From: Methyloceanibacter sp.
GTDB lineage: Bacteria; Pseudomonadota; Alphaproteobacteria; Rhizobiales; Methyloligellaceae
Length of the DNA: 8,548 bases
NCBI GenBank assembly: GCA_025449615.1
Contig: JANWJA010000064.1
Location: 1 to 8,548 of the forward strand
Direction: 5' to 3'
Under the pieces are notes generated by a model that searched no databases, had not been told where the DNA came from, and saw only the letters and a list, made by a program, of their open reading frames with translations. A program made the position numbers and the translations under genes. Of the stretch, positions 1 to 6,682 are shown piece after piece; the first letter of the stretch is position 1; every line of letters begins with the position of its first letter.

Positions 1-27
1 GCAGGGCCCTTGCAAGCGAGGCACGCG

Positions 28-210
28 ATGCAAAATGGCAAAGAGCGAGGCGCGAACAAGGGTCGCGACGGGGCCTCTTCCGAGGCTCGTCGCGAGAGGC
101 TGGCGGCGGGCCTTCGCGCCAATCTTTTGAAGCGAAAAGCCCAGTCTCGCGCCCGAAAACAGGGTGGTGGCGCTCAGACTGAAAAAAGCCGGAAAGGTCC
201 GACACCTTAA
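28..210 (+). CDS. Small basic conserved-type hypothetical protein upstream of murA
   Basis: A 60-residue protein rich in Arg, Lys, Ala and Gly with no cysteine, no membrane segment and no signal peptide. The central part (LAAGLRANLLKRKAQSRARK) looks like a short amphipathic basic helix. From memory, similar small proteins with a pattern of the type RLxAxLRxNLxRRKAQxR lie just upstream of murA in many Hyphomicrobiales, so I think this is a real gene rather than chance. I chose the ATG at 28 because a purine-rich GCGAGG at 15-20 sits 7 bases upstream; an in-frame TTG at 10 would add six residues. The role is unknown. The basic charge would suit RNA, DNA or ribosome contact, but that is inference. 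About 136 bases separate it from murA. Confidence 0.6.
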   Translation: MQNGKERGANKGRDGASSEARRERLAAGLRANLLKRKAQSRARKQGGGAQTEKSRKGPTP

Positions 211-280
211 CGGGCCTGACCGCTGCGCTTGCGGGGGAAAGGCGAGGGGGTTAAACGGGCTAGCTGACCTCGGAAAACTT

Positions 281-325
281 GAAATATTTCGGGCAAGAAC
301 ACTTGGCCGTAATCGGCCGTAAACG
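281..325. promoter_or_regulatory. Upstream region of murA: 10-bp palindrome and a tandem GGCCGTAA repeat
   Basis: The leader between the small gene and murA holds a perfect palindrome, GAAATATTTC (281-290), and then two copies of GGCCGTAA (305-312 and 315-322) repeated at a 10-base period, about one helical turn. This AT-rich spot in an otherwise GC-rich stretch is the likely promoter or operator region of murA. I cannot assign a convincing -35/-10 pair or a named regulator. Confidence 0.3.
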
Positions 326-330
326 GCTTC

Positions 331-336
331 AGGGGG
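331..336 (+). promoter_or_regulatory. Ribosome binding site of murA
   Basis: AGGGGG lies 10 bases before the ATG at 347. It is the clearest Shine-Dalgarno-like sequence in the window and supports that start codon, which also gives the expected MurA N-terminus. Confidence 0.6.
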
Positions 337-346
337 AATAATCGTC

Positions 347-1636
347 ATGGACCGTATCCGCATCGTTGGCGGCCAACGCCTCAACGGCACTATTCCGATC
401 AGCGGCGCCAAGAACGCGGCGCTGCCTCTGATGATTGCGAGCCTGCTGACGCGCGAGACGCTTGTTCTGAACAACGTGCCTCGTTTGGCTGACGTGATGC
501 TGTTGTCGCGCATCCTCGGCAATCACGGCGTCGACGTCACGGTAGCGGGGAAGCGCCCTGGCCAGCGCATGGGCGACGGTCAGACCTTCAAGCTCAACGC
601 CGCCGAGATTGTTGACACCACCGCGCCTTACGAGATGGTCGCGCGCATGCGTGCAAGCTTCTGGGTGTTGGCGCCGCTGCTGGCACGATGCCGCGAAGCG
701 AAAGTGTCGCTACCCGGGGGCTGCGCCATCGGCACGAGGCCCGTAGATCTGCATTTGAGTGCGCTCGAAGCTCTGGGCGCCGACATCGAGCTCGAGGCCG
801 GCTATGTCCTCGCCAAGGCGCCGAGGGGTCTCAGCGGCGCGCATATTCCGCTGGCCAAAGTCTCGGTCGGCGCAACTCACAACGCGATGATGGCTGCCGT
901 GCTCGCCCGTGGCGAGACGCTGATCGAGAACGCAGCGCGCGAGCCGGAGGTCGTCGACGTTGCCGAATGTCTCGTCAAGATGGGCGCCAAAATCGAAGGC
1001 ATTGGCACTTCGACCTTGCACATCCAGGGCGTGACCGAGCTTCACGGTGCCGAACACAACGTGCTGCCCGACCGCATCGAGACCGGAACCTATGCCATGG
1101 CTGCGGCGATCACTGGCGGCGACGTGTTTCTCGACGGCGCCAGAGGTGATCTCTTACGTCATGCGCTCGACCTGCTCGCGGGAAGTGGCGTCGAGATCGA
1201 GGAGCTTCCTTCCGGCATTAGAGTAGCAAGGAATGGCTTAGGTCTCGGGCCGATCAGCGTTGACACCGCGCCCTTCCCAGGCTTCCCGACTGATCTCCAG
1301 GCGCAATTGATCGCGTTGCTCTGCATGGCGGAGGGCACCTCGACCGTGCGCGAGACGATCTTCGAAAATCGCTTCATGCATGTGCAGGAGCTGGCCCGGC
1401 TCGGCGCCAAGATCGATCTGAAAGGTGATACCGCCATCGTTACCGGCGTTAGCGGCCTGACCGGCGCCCCCGTCATGGCCACCGATTTGCGGGCTTCCGT
1501 ATCGTTGATTATCGCCGGCCTTGCCGCGCAAGGCGAGACGCTGATCAGCCGCGTCTATCATTTGGACCGCGGCTTCGAGCGCATCGAGGAGAAGCTCGGC
1601 CGCTGTGGCGCCCAAATCGAGCGGCTTTCAAGCTAA
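347..1636 (+). CDS. murA: UDP-N-acetylglucosamine 1-carboxyvinyltransferase
   Basis: Cytoplasmic enzyme of the first committed step of peptidoglycan synthesis: it moves enolpyruvate from phosphoenolpyruvate to UDP-GlcNAc. The 429-residue length is normal for the family (about 420). Visible landmarks are the N-terminal [10 protein letters not shown] segment with Lys22 and Asn23 (substrate binding), the flexible active-site loop [15 protein letters not shown] with catalytic Cys126 (equivalent to Cys115 of the E. coli enzyme) and Arg131, and the FPTDLQAQ segment with Asp316 (equivalent to Asp305, the proposed base). The protein starts at MDRIRIVGG, as expected for MurA. Because position 126 is Cys rather than Asp, the enzyme should be of the fosfomycin-sensitive type. 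It is followed after 53 bases by the DUF2948 gene. Confidence 0.97.
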   Translation: MDRIRIVGGQRLNGTIPISGAKNAALPLMIASLLTRETLVLNNVPRLADVMLLSRILGNHGVDVTVAGKRPGQRMGDGQTFKLNAAEIVDTTAPYEMVARMRASFWVLAPLLARCREAKVSLPGGCAIGTRPVDLHLSALEALGADIELEAGYVLAKAPRGLSGAHIPLAKVSVGATHNAMMAAVLARGETLIENAAREPEVVDVAECLVKMGAKIEGIGTSTLHIQGVTELHGAEHNVLPDRIETGTYAMAAAITGGDVFLDGARGDLLRHALDLLAGSGVEIEELPSGIRVARNGLGLGPISVDTAPFPGFPTDLQAQLIALLCMAEGTSTVRETIFENRFMHVQELARLGAKIDLKGDTAIVTGVSGLTGAPVMATDLRASVSLIIAGLAAQGETLISRVYHLDRGFERIEEKLGRCGAQIERLSS

Positions 1637-1689
1637 TCCGTGCACAAAGCGGGGTGTCTTTTTTGCATCTGTTGGGCTAAATCATCGCT

Positions 1690-2127
1690 ATGACCCAATT
1701 GAAGCTCCTCGCCCTCGACGAAGAAGACCTCATTGTCGTCTCCTCGCACCTGCAAGACGCCGTGATGCGGGTTGGCGACATGGCCTATCTGCCTTCGCAG
1801 CAGCGCTTTGCCGCGGTCGTCAACCGCTTCGACTGGGAACAAGCCACCTCCAAAGGCACCAATGCGCGTCACCGCGCCGCCCTTCGCTTCGATCGCGTGC
1901 GCAGCGCCAAGGTGAAGGGGCTCAGACACTCGCACGAAGACGCGGTGCTGTCGCTTCTAGCCGTGCAGTTCGAGCAGGGCACCGCTCCCGGCGGCTACAT
2001 CAATCTGATCTTTTCCGGCGATGCCGCAGTGCGCCTCGATGTCGAATGTATTGAGGCCGAGCTCAAAGATCTCGGACCTGCCTGGCGCGCGCGCTCAAAG
2101 CCACGCCATCCCGACGACCAGCCATGA
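1690..2127 (+). CDS. DUF2948 family protein
   Basis: A 145-residue soluble protein recognised as DUF2948, a family of unknown function found in alphaproteobacteria and typically encoded between murA and hisD. Recognisable features are the N-terminal LKLLALDEEDLIVVSSHLQDAV, the segment FAAVVNRFDWE, an Arg-rich middle (residues about 60-77) and the late block PGGYINLIFSGDAAVRLDVECIEAELKDLG. There is no signal peptide or membrane helix. The stop codon overlaps the hisD start (ATGA at 2124-2127), so the two are very probably translationally coupled and cotranscribed. No strong ribosome binding site precedes the ATG. The operon position hints at a housekeeping role, but no activity can be read from the sequence. 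Confidence 0.9.
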   Translation: MTQLKLLALDEEDLIVVSSHLQDAVMRVGDMAYLPSQQRFAAVVNRFDWEQATSKGTNARHRAALRFDRVRSAKVKGLRHSHEDAVLSLLAVQFEQGTAPGGYINLIFSGDAAVRLDVECIEAELKDLGPAWRARSKPRHPDDQP

Positions 2128-3422
2128 CGTCGTGGCTTAAGACTAGCGCCGCCGATTTCGAGTCTCGTTTCCGTGACCTACTGACGGCAAAGCGCGAGAG
2201 CGCCGACGACGTCAACGACGCCGTGACGGCTATCATTGCATCCGTGCGCGCCAAGGGCGATGAAGCTCTCATCGAGCTTACGCTTCGCTATGACCGTGTC
2301 GATTTGCGCGAAGCCGGCATCAAGCTCTCGCCGGACGAGATCGCGCGTGCCGCAAGCAAAGTCGATGTCGAGACGCGCGGCGCGCTCAAATTCGCTCACG
2401 ACCGAATCCTCGATCACCACCGTCGCCAATTGCCCAAGGACGATCGCTATCGCGACGCCGAAGGCGTCGAGCTTGGCCATCGCTGGACCAGCGTGGAGTC
2501 CGTCGGCCTCTACGTGCCGGGAGGGACCGCAAGCTATCCGAGCTCGGTGTTGATGAATGCGGTGCCGGCGAAGGTCGCCGGCGTGCCACGCATCGTCATG
2601 GTGGTGCCCGCGTCCGACGGCAAGCTGAACCCGCTGGTGCTCGCCGCTGCCGAACTCGCCGGCGTACATGAAGTGTATCGGGTCGGCGGGGCCCAAGCGA
2701 TCGCGGCACTCGCCTATGGTACCAAGACCATCACGCCGGTTGTCAAGATCGTCGGGCCCGGCAATGCCTATGTCGCCGCGGCCAAGCGACAGGTCTTCGG
2801 CCAGGTCGGCATCGACATGGTGGCTGGCCCATCAGAAGTCGTGGTCATCGCCGACAAGAACAACGACGCTTCGTGGATCGCCTCCGATCTGCTTGCCCAG
2901 GCCGAGCATGACGCCGCCGCGCAGTCGATCCTCATAACCGACAACGAGGCCTTTGGCCGCGAGGTTGCGGCTTCGGTTGAAGCGCAGCTGACAACGTTGC
3001 CTCGCGCCGATATCGCGCGCGCCAGCTGGGCGAGTTTTGGTGCGGTAATCGTCGTGGAGCGTCTCGATCAAGCCGTCTTGCTCACCGACCGGCTCGCCCC
3101 CGAACATCTCGAGATCGCGACCGCCGAGCCAGAGCGGCTCGCGGGCCAGATCCGTAATGCCGGCGCCATCTTCCTTGGCCGCTATACGCCGGAGGTCATC
3201 GGCGATTACGTTGCGGGCCCGAACCACGTGCTACCCACCGCGAGGAGCGCCCGTTTTGCTTCGGGCCTCGGTGTGCTCGATTTTATGAAGCGCACCTCGA
3301 TCTTGAAACTCGATGCGGAGAGTCTGAACGCGCTTTCCACCGAGGCGATGTCGCTCGCCAAGGCCGAAGGCCTCGAAGCGCATCGCCGCTCCGTGGCCAT
3401 CAGGCTGAACGCGAAAGTCTGA
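2124..3422 (+). CDS. hisD: Histidinol dehydrogenase
   Basis: Zinc- and NAD-dependent enzyme for the last two steps of histidine synthesis (L-histidinol to L-histidinal to L-histidine), acting in the cytoplasm as a homodimer. At 432 residues it has the usual length. Visible family motifs are GLYVPGGTASYPSSVLMNAVPAKVAG (residues 128-153; glycine-rich), the segment VGGAQAIAALAYGT, GPGNAYVAAAKR, the zinc ligands Gln259 and His262 in AQAEHDAAAQ, the catalytic pair Glu327-His328 in APEHLE, Asp361 in GDYVAGPNHVLPT, and the C-terminal zinc ligand His420 in EGLEAHRRSV. All active-site residues are therefore present. The ATG overlaps the DUF2948 stop by 4 bases, and the UPF0262 gene starts 2 bases after its stop, which points to one operon. 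Confidence 0.97.
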   Translation: MTSWLKTSAADFESRFRDLLTAKRESADDVNDAVTAIIASVRAKGDEALIELTLRYDRVDLREAGIKLSPDEIARAASKVDVETRGALKFAHDRILDHHRRQLPKDDRYRDAEGVELGHRWTSVESVGLYVPGGTASYPSSVLMNAVPAKVAGVPRIVMVVPASDGKLNPLVLAAAELAGVHEVYRVGGAQAIAALAYGTKTITPVVKIVGPGNAYVAAAKRQVFGQVGIDMVAGPSEVVVIADKNNDASWIASDLLAQAEHDAAAQSILITDNEAFGREVAASVEAQLTTLPRADIARASWASFGAVIVVERLDQAVLLTDRLAPEHLEIATAEPERLAGQIRNAGAIFLGRYTPEVIGDYVAGPNHVLPTARSARFASGLGVLDFMKRTSILKLDAESLNALSTEAMSLAKAEGLEAHRRSVAIRLNAKV

Positions 3423-3424
3423 GC

Positions 3425-3922
3425 ATGGTGGAGGAGCAGGAGGTTCACTCGGATCGGCAGCGCCTCGTCGGCGTGACGCTCGATACCAACTCGATCGGCC
3501 GTAACAACGCCGAGGTCGACCACGAGCGCGAGATCGCAATCTTCGATCTGCTCGAGGCCAACTCCTTCGCGCTGGAGGAGAGCGAGAAAGACGGACCCTA
3601 TACGCTGCATCTGTCGCTTGTCGACAATCGCCTTGTGCTAACGGTGGGCGACCAGAACCGTGAGCCCATCACCAACGTCTCGCTCTCGCTCGCGCCGTTC
3701 CGCCGCATCGTGAAGGACTATTTTCTGATGTGCGAAAGCTACTATCAGGCCATCAAGACGCAGCCACCGTCTCGCATCGAGGCGATCGACGTCGGGCGCC
3801 GCGGCCTGCACGACGAAGGCAGCCGGCTCTTGTTGGAGCGGCTGAGAGGCAAGATTAACGTCGATATCGCCACCGCCCGACGCCTGTTCACTCTGCTCTG
3901 CGCGCTGCACTGGAAAGGCTGA
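3425..3922 (+). CDS. UPF0262 family protein
   Basis: A 165-residue soluble protein of the UPF0262 family, which is restricted mainly to alphaproteobacteria and has no known function. Diagnostic stretches are RQRLVGVTLD (residues 12-21), HEREIAIFDLLEANSF, LAPFRRIVKDYFLMCESYY, the GRRGLHDEGS block and the C-terminal ATARRLFTLLCALHWK. It begins 2 bases after the hisD stop and should be cotranscribed with it. The hisD-UPF0262 adjacency is the normal arrangement in Hyphomicrobiales. What follows is not: as I recall, related genomes carry a low-molecular-weight phosphatase gene and then infA, whereas here an RTX fragment and an unknown repeat protein intervene. Confidence 0.93.
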   Translation: MVEEQEVHSDRQRLVGVTLDTNSIGRNNAEVDHEREIAIFDLLEANSFALEESEKDGPYTLHLSLVDNRLVLTVGDQNREPITNVSLSLAPFRRIVKDYFLMCESYYQAIKTQPPSRIEAIDVGRRGLHDEGSRLLLERLRGKINVDIATARRLFTLLCALHWKG

Positions 3923-3952
3923 GCGGCACAACCCTGACTACACTGGCTGTGA

Positions 3953-4210
3953 AATGCCGAAGGGGGCGACCACCTCACCGATTTCGAGTCAGGATCTGAC
4001 AAGATCGCCGTCGGCTTCACCACAGGCTCAGTGAATCTCGATTCTGGCAGCGACCCGACTGCAGGGAGCGCCGACGCCTGGTTTCTTTACGACACAGACG
4101 ACGGCAAGCTCTATTTCGACGCCGATGGTAATGGCGCCGGGGCCCAGGTCCTGTTCGTCACGCTCGACGGCGCGCCGCCGCTCGCCGCCACCGACATCGA
4201 CACCGTCTGA
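3953..4210 (+). pseudogene. C-terminal remnant of an RTX/hemolysin-type calcium-binding protein
   Basis: Reading frame opened after a TGA at 3950-3952 and closed by TGA at 4208-4210, about 85 codons. It begins NAEGGDHLTDFESGSDKI, then continues through SADAWFLYDTDDGKLY, FDADGNGAGAQVLFVTLDG and ends ATDIDTV. This is the typical extreme C-terminus of secreted RTX or serralysin-like repeat proteins: the D.(I/L)TDF..G.DKI strand, the (F/Y)LYDT..GKLYFDADGNGAGA hairpin, and a short terminal motif of the kind used as a type I secretion signal. No Gly-Asp nonapeptide repeats or N-terminal domain precede it, and there is no ribosome binding site or in-frame start except an internal GTG at 4031. I conclude that it is a truncated, probably non-expressed relic of a once larger gene. 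The homology is recognised by eye only. Confidence 0.75.
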
Positions 4211-4347
4211 GCGAACCGGATGTGCCGGCCGAGTGACGCCCAACTTGGCTCGGAACCGCCTTAGTCTTGGCGCGTTTTCGCCGGAAGCTGGGTCAGGTGG
4301 AGGGAACTGCGGCGAATGGGTCCCATAGGTCTCTTTCCGCAGGCAGA

Positions 4348-5664
4348 ATGAACCTCCCCATGCCCAGTCTTGTTCGTGGAGGCAGCTTGACGAACCGAGA
4401 AACCATCGAGCTGTTCGATGCGGAAGTGGCCGCGAGCGGAGCGGCGCTCAGCCAATCCAAAAATGTCAAGCAATCGGCGAGCGAAGACCTCAAGCAGCAC
4501 GAGCGCTGGCTTCGGCGCCATGCCGCGGCAGAAGCGAGAAATCGTGAAGAACACGAACGGAGGCTGAAGCAACTCCGGATCAGTCAACGCCGCTGGGTCA
4601 AGCGCCAGCGCTTTCTCCGCTCGGTCAGAGAGCGCGCCCTGATCATTGGGGCAGCCGCGAAGCGGCAGGCCTTGATTGTTGGGGCAGCCGCACGTTCCAT
4701 TGGAGTCGCGTCAGGTCAAAAGGCCGTCTCCGCTGCGAACTTCACGCAAGATCAGATCTCATCGGCGGTTGCATGGAGCCGCCCCAGGCTCAAAGCCGCG
4801 TCGGACAGGTCTTACCAAGCAGGCGAAGCCGGCTACGCTTGGCTCAAAGTCAAAGCGATTGGCACGGCCGCGCAGCTCTCCAAAGCCGGCAATGCTGGCT
4901 ACGCCTGGCTGAAAGTTAAAGCAGCTGATTCGTCCGTGCGTCTATCGAAAGCGAGCAAAGCTGCCGCCGCGCGCGGCCATGCCGTTGGCAACCAACTTTC
5001 GCGAAGAAGCGAGGCCGTGCTCAAGACGCTCAACGCGAAATCGCATGATCTGGCGTCACGCATGTCGGAGAAGGGTAACGCCGCATACGCATGGAGCCGC
5101 ACCAAGGCTGACGTCCTATCTCGCTCGGCAAGTCACGCAGCTTCAAACGGCTTCGCACAGACCAAACGCGCTAGTAGCAACCTTGCTCAATCCGCTTCAG
5201 CACTGACGGCCGCAACCGCCGTTAAAGTCCGCGGCTATGGCAACCGAGCTTTCGCTTCCGCCAAGTCTTGGTCCGAGAAAACCGTGGAGGGCGCGCAACA
5301 ATTCCGAAAGTCGCTTGCTGCTGAGGCTGGCGAAGCGGCTCATGCCACTGTCTCGCAGACTCCTGGAGTCCCGAGCCCTGCACCAGAGGAACCGCCCGTC
5401 GCGGCCCAACAGCCGGAGCAACGACGCGTTATCGATCTTCTCGACATTGCCCCGCGGCATGAGACGCCGGCGCGAGGAGAACCCGCCTCGGAGTCGGTCG
5501 ATTCTCAACCCAAAGCGCTGGCCGCCAGTGCCCTGTCCCAGCCCACCGCGCCGCGACACACGCCCAAACCCGACAAGATGAAGGCGACGGACAAGACGCA
5601 CAGGGGCGGTCGTGGCGGCAAAAAGAAACACAAGCAAAAGCACGCCAAATCCAAGTCTAAATGA
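4348..5664 (+). CDS. Unrecognised basic, Ala/Ser/Lys-rich helical repeat protein
   Basis: A 438-residue protein from the ATG at 4348; I do not recognise the family. Residues 45-96 are highly charged and helical (EDLKQHERWLRRHAAAEARN and onward), coiled-coil-like. Residues 97-118 are two copies of an 11-residue unit, ALI(I/V)GAAA(K/R). Residues 158-179 and 180-201 are near-identical 22-residue units (AG(E/N)AGYAWLKVKA...LSK). Tryptophans at 143, 165 and 187 are exactly 22 apart, and a diverged copy (GNAAYAWSRTKA) lies at 243-254. Weaker Ala/Ser-rich helix continues to about 330, followed by a Pro-rich disordered linker (336-418) and a polybasic tail (GGRGGKKKHKQKHAKSKSK). It has no cysteine, signal peptide or clear membrane helix. 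The start is uncertain: TTG at 4267 (465 residues) and TTG at 4387, which has GGAGG 4 bases upstream, are alternatives. Nucleic-acid, polymer-granule or membrane-surface binding is possible by inference only. Confidence 0.7.
   Translation: MNLPMPSLVRGGSLTNRETIELFDAEVAASGAALSQSKNVKQSASEDLKQHERWLRRHAAAEARNREEHERRLKQLRISQRRWVKRQRFLRSVRERALIIGAAAKRQALIVGAAARSIGVASGQKAVSAANFTQDQISSAVAWSRPRLKAASDRSYQAGEAGYAWLKVKAIGTAAQLSKAGNAGYAWLKVKAADSSVRLSKASKAAAARGHAVGNQLSRRSEAVLKTLNAKSHDLASRMSEKGNAAYAWSRTKADVLSRSASHAASNGFAQTKRASSNLAQSASALTAATAVKVRGYGNRAFASAKSWSEKTVEGAQQFRKSLAAEAGEAAHATVSQTPGVPSPAPEEPPVAAQQPEQRRVIDLLDIAPRHETPARGEPASESVDSQPKALAASALSQPTAPRHTPKPDKMKATDKTHRGGRGGKKKHKQKHAKSKSK
4378..4382 (+). promoter_or_regulatory. 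Candidate ribosome binding site for an alternative start of the repeat protein
   Basis: GGAGG lies 4 bases before an in-frame TTG at 4387. It is a better Shine-Dalgarno match than anything ahead of the ATG at 4348 or the TTG at 4267, though the spacing is short. If used, the protein would begin at LTNRETIELFD and have 425 residues. Confidence 0.3.
4636..4701 (+). repeat. Two tandem 33-bp coding repeats
   Basis: Units 4636-4668 and 4669-4701 share the core TTGGGGCAGCCGC and encode the 11-residue pair ALIIGAAAKRQ / ALIVGAAARSI of the unknown repeat protein. Eleven residues is a hendecad, the period of amphipathic helices that lie on surfaces or form right-handed coiled coils. Confidence 0.75.
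4819..4950 (+). repeat. Two tandem 66-bp coding repeats
   Basis: Units 4819-4884 and 4885-4950 encode 22-residue repeats sharing GYAWLKVKA. The changes between them are largely at third codon positions (for example GCT TGG CTC against GCC TGG CTG), which suggests the protein repeat is under selection rather than freshly duplicated. A third, diverged unit directly upstream carries the tryptophan at the same spacing. Confidence 0.8.
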
Positions 5665-5676
5665 TCTCGGCAAGCC

Positions 5677-5704
5677 CGGGACAATCGTCCTTGATTTTGT
5701 CCCG
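5677..5704. terminator. Perfect 8-bp inverted repeat between the repeat protein and infA
   Basis: CGGGACAA (5677-5684) pairs perfectly with TTGTCCCG (5697-5704) around a 12-base loop, 12 bases after the stop of the repeat protein. There is no trailing T-run, so it is not a canonical intrinsic terminator. It could be a weak or Rho-assisted terminator of the upstream gene, or an operator-like site ahead of infA. Confidence 0.4.
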
Positions 5705-5754
5705 CCACCCGACCATTCTCCGCCGCTAACCTGAAATAGCCGGAACGGGGCCTT

Positions 5755-5973
5755 ATGGCGAAGGAAGAAATGCTTGAATTTCCGGGGGTAGTGACCGAAC
5801 TGCTCCCTAATGCCACCTTCAGGGTGAAGCTGGAGAACGACCACGAGATCATCGCCCATACGGCAGGCCGCATGCGCAAAAACCGGATCAGAGTCCTTGC
5901 CGGCGACAAGGTTCTGGTCGAGATGACACCTTATGATCTCACCAAGGGACGTATCACTTACCGCTTTAAGTAA
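5755..5973 (+). CDS. infA: Translation initiation factor IF-1
   Basis: A 72-residue single OB-fold protein that binds the ribosomal A site of the 30S subunit with IF-2 and IF-3 during initiation. The whole chain matches IF-1: [61 protein letters not shown] and the C-terminal [11 protein letters not shown]. The length is exactly that of typical bacterial IF-1. A GGGG at 5747-5750 serves as a modest ribosome binding site. The end of infA overlaps the possible start of maf, so the two are probably cotranscribed. Confidence 0.97.
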   Translation: MAKEEMLEFPGVVTELLPNATFRVKLENDHEIIAHTAGRMRKNRIRVLAGDKVLVEMTPYDLTKGRITYRFK

Positions 5974-6682
5974 GCTTGGGCTGAAACTGCCCTCGCTTTC
6001 CCCGAGCGGTTTCGCAAGCACGGCGGCGAAGCCGAAGACGAGTGCCGGTTATCGCCCGAAGCTCGTGCTGGCGTCCGCCTCGCCGCGGCGGCTCGGGCTG
6101 CTCGAACAAGCCGGCATCGCGCCTGACGCGCTCCGCCCTGCGACCGTCGATGAAACGCCGAAAAAGGGCGAAGTCCCGCATCATCTCGTGCGGCGGCTGG
6201 CCCGCGCCAAGGCGGAAGCCGCCAAGAAACTCGCCCGCGCCGAGCCTGAACTTGCCAATTCCTTTATCCTCGCCGCCGACACCGCTGTCGCCGTCGGCAA
6301 ACGCGTGCTCGGCAAGGCCGAGATGGAACACGAGGCAGCGCGTGCGCTTGAGTTTCTCTCCGGCCGCGCGCACCGCGTGTACACGGGTGTCTGCCTCATT
6401 ACGCCCGATGACCGCTCGAAGGATCTCGTGGTGGAGACCAGGCTTCGCTTCAAGCGCTTAAGCCGGAAAGAGATCGAAGCCTATTTGGCGAGCGGCGAAT
6501 GGCAGGGCAAGGCCGGTGGCTATGCCATTCAAGGCATCGCCGGCAGTTTTGTGGTGAAGTTGATCGGCTCCTATACCAACGTGGTCGGCCTGCCGCTGAC
6601 CGAAGTCATGGGGATGTTACAGAGCGAGGGCTTCCCCGTGACCTTCTTCTGGCCGAACCTCGCCGAGATCGAGACCGCGTGA
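5933..6682 (+). CDS. maf: Maf-like nucleoside triphosphate pyrophosphatase
   Basis: Hydrolyses non-canonical or excess nucleoside triphosphates to monophosphate and pyrophosphate. The family motif LASASPRR (residues 46-53), the catalytic AADT with Asp116, and the block [15 protein letters not shown] plus [11 protein letters not shown] are present. The YAIQG form resembles the YhdE type (dTTP/UTP preference) rather than the YceF type. The core begins only near residue 40 (YRPKLVLAS). The 40 residues before it have no family features, and the ATG at 5933 lies inside infA, a 41-base overlap. No ATG, GTG or TTG occurs in frame between it and the core, so either the long N-terminus is real or initiation uses a rarer codon such as the CTG codons just after the infA stop. 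It overlaps yacG by 4 bases. Confidence 0.9.
   Translation: MISPRDVSLTALSKLGLKLPSLSPSGFASTAAKPKTSAGYRPKLVLASASPRRLGLLEQAGIAPDALRPATVDETPKKGEVPHHLVRRLARAKAEAAKKLARAEPELANSFILAADTAVAVGKRVLGKAEMEHEAARALEFLSGRAHRVYTGVCLITPDDRSKDLVVETRLRFKRLSRKEIEAYLASGEWQGKAGGYAIQGIAGSFVVKLIGSYTNVVGLPLTEVMGMLQSEGFPVTFFWPNLAEIETA

Noticed and set aside
688..1149. Plus-strand 153-codon frame within murA
   Set aside because: It is an out-of-frame, Arg-rich shadow of murA with no ribosome binding site.
1637..1689. T-run (1659-1664) after murA as an intrinsic terminator
   Set aside because: No GC-rich inverted repeat stands directly before the six T residues, so the hallmark of an intrinsic terminator is missing.
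1605..2054. Plus-strand 149-codon frame spanning the murA end and DUF2948
   Set aside because: It is Arg-rich, low-complexity and out of frame with the recognised DUF2948 protein.
2178..2696. Minus-strand 172-codon frame within hisD
   Set aside because: It is entirely antisense to a certain gene. Its composition (His/Ala/Asp-rich) is typical of a mirror frame in high-GC DNA.
4028..4243. Minus-strand 71-codon frame opposite the RTX fragment
   Set aside because: The plus frame shows clear RTX C-terminal motifs; the minus frame shows none.
5197..6021. Long minus-strand reading frame of 274 codons
   Set aside because: It runs antisense through infA, the start of maf and the end of the repeat protein. 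It has no family resemblance and is low-complexity (Arg/Gly/Leu-rich) where it mirrors the GC-rich coding strand.
6499..6678. Extension of yacG upstream to 6499
   Set aside because: The extra 60 residues are an out-of-frame reading of maf. YacG similarity starts only after the GTG at 6679.
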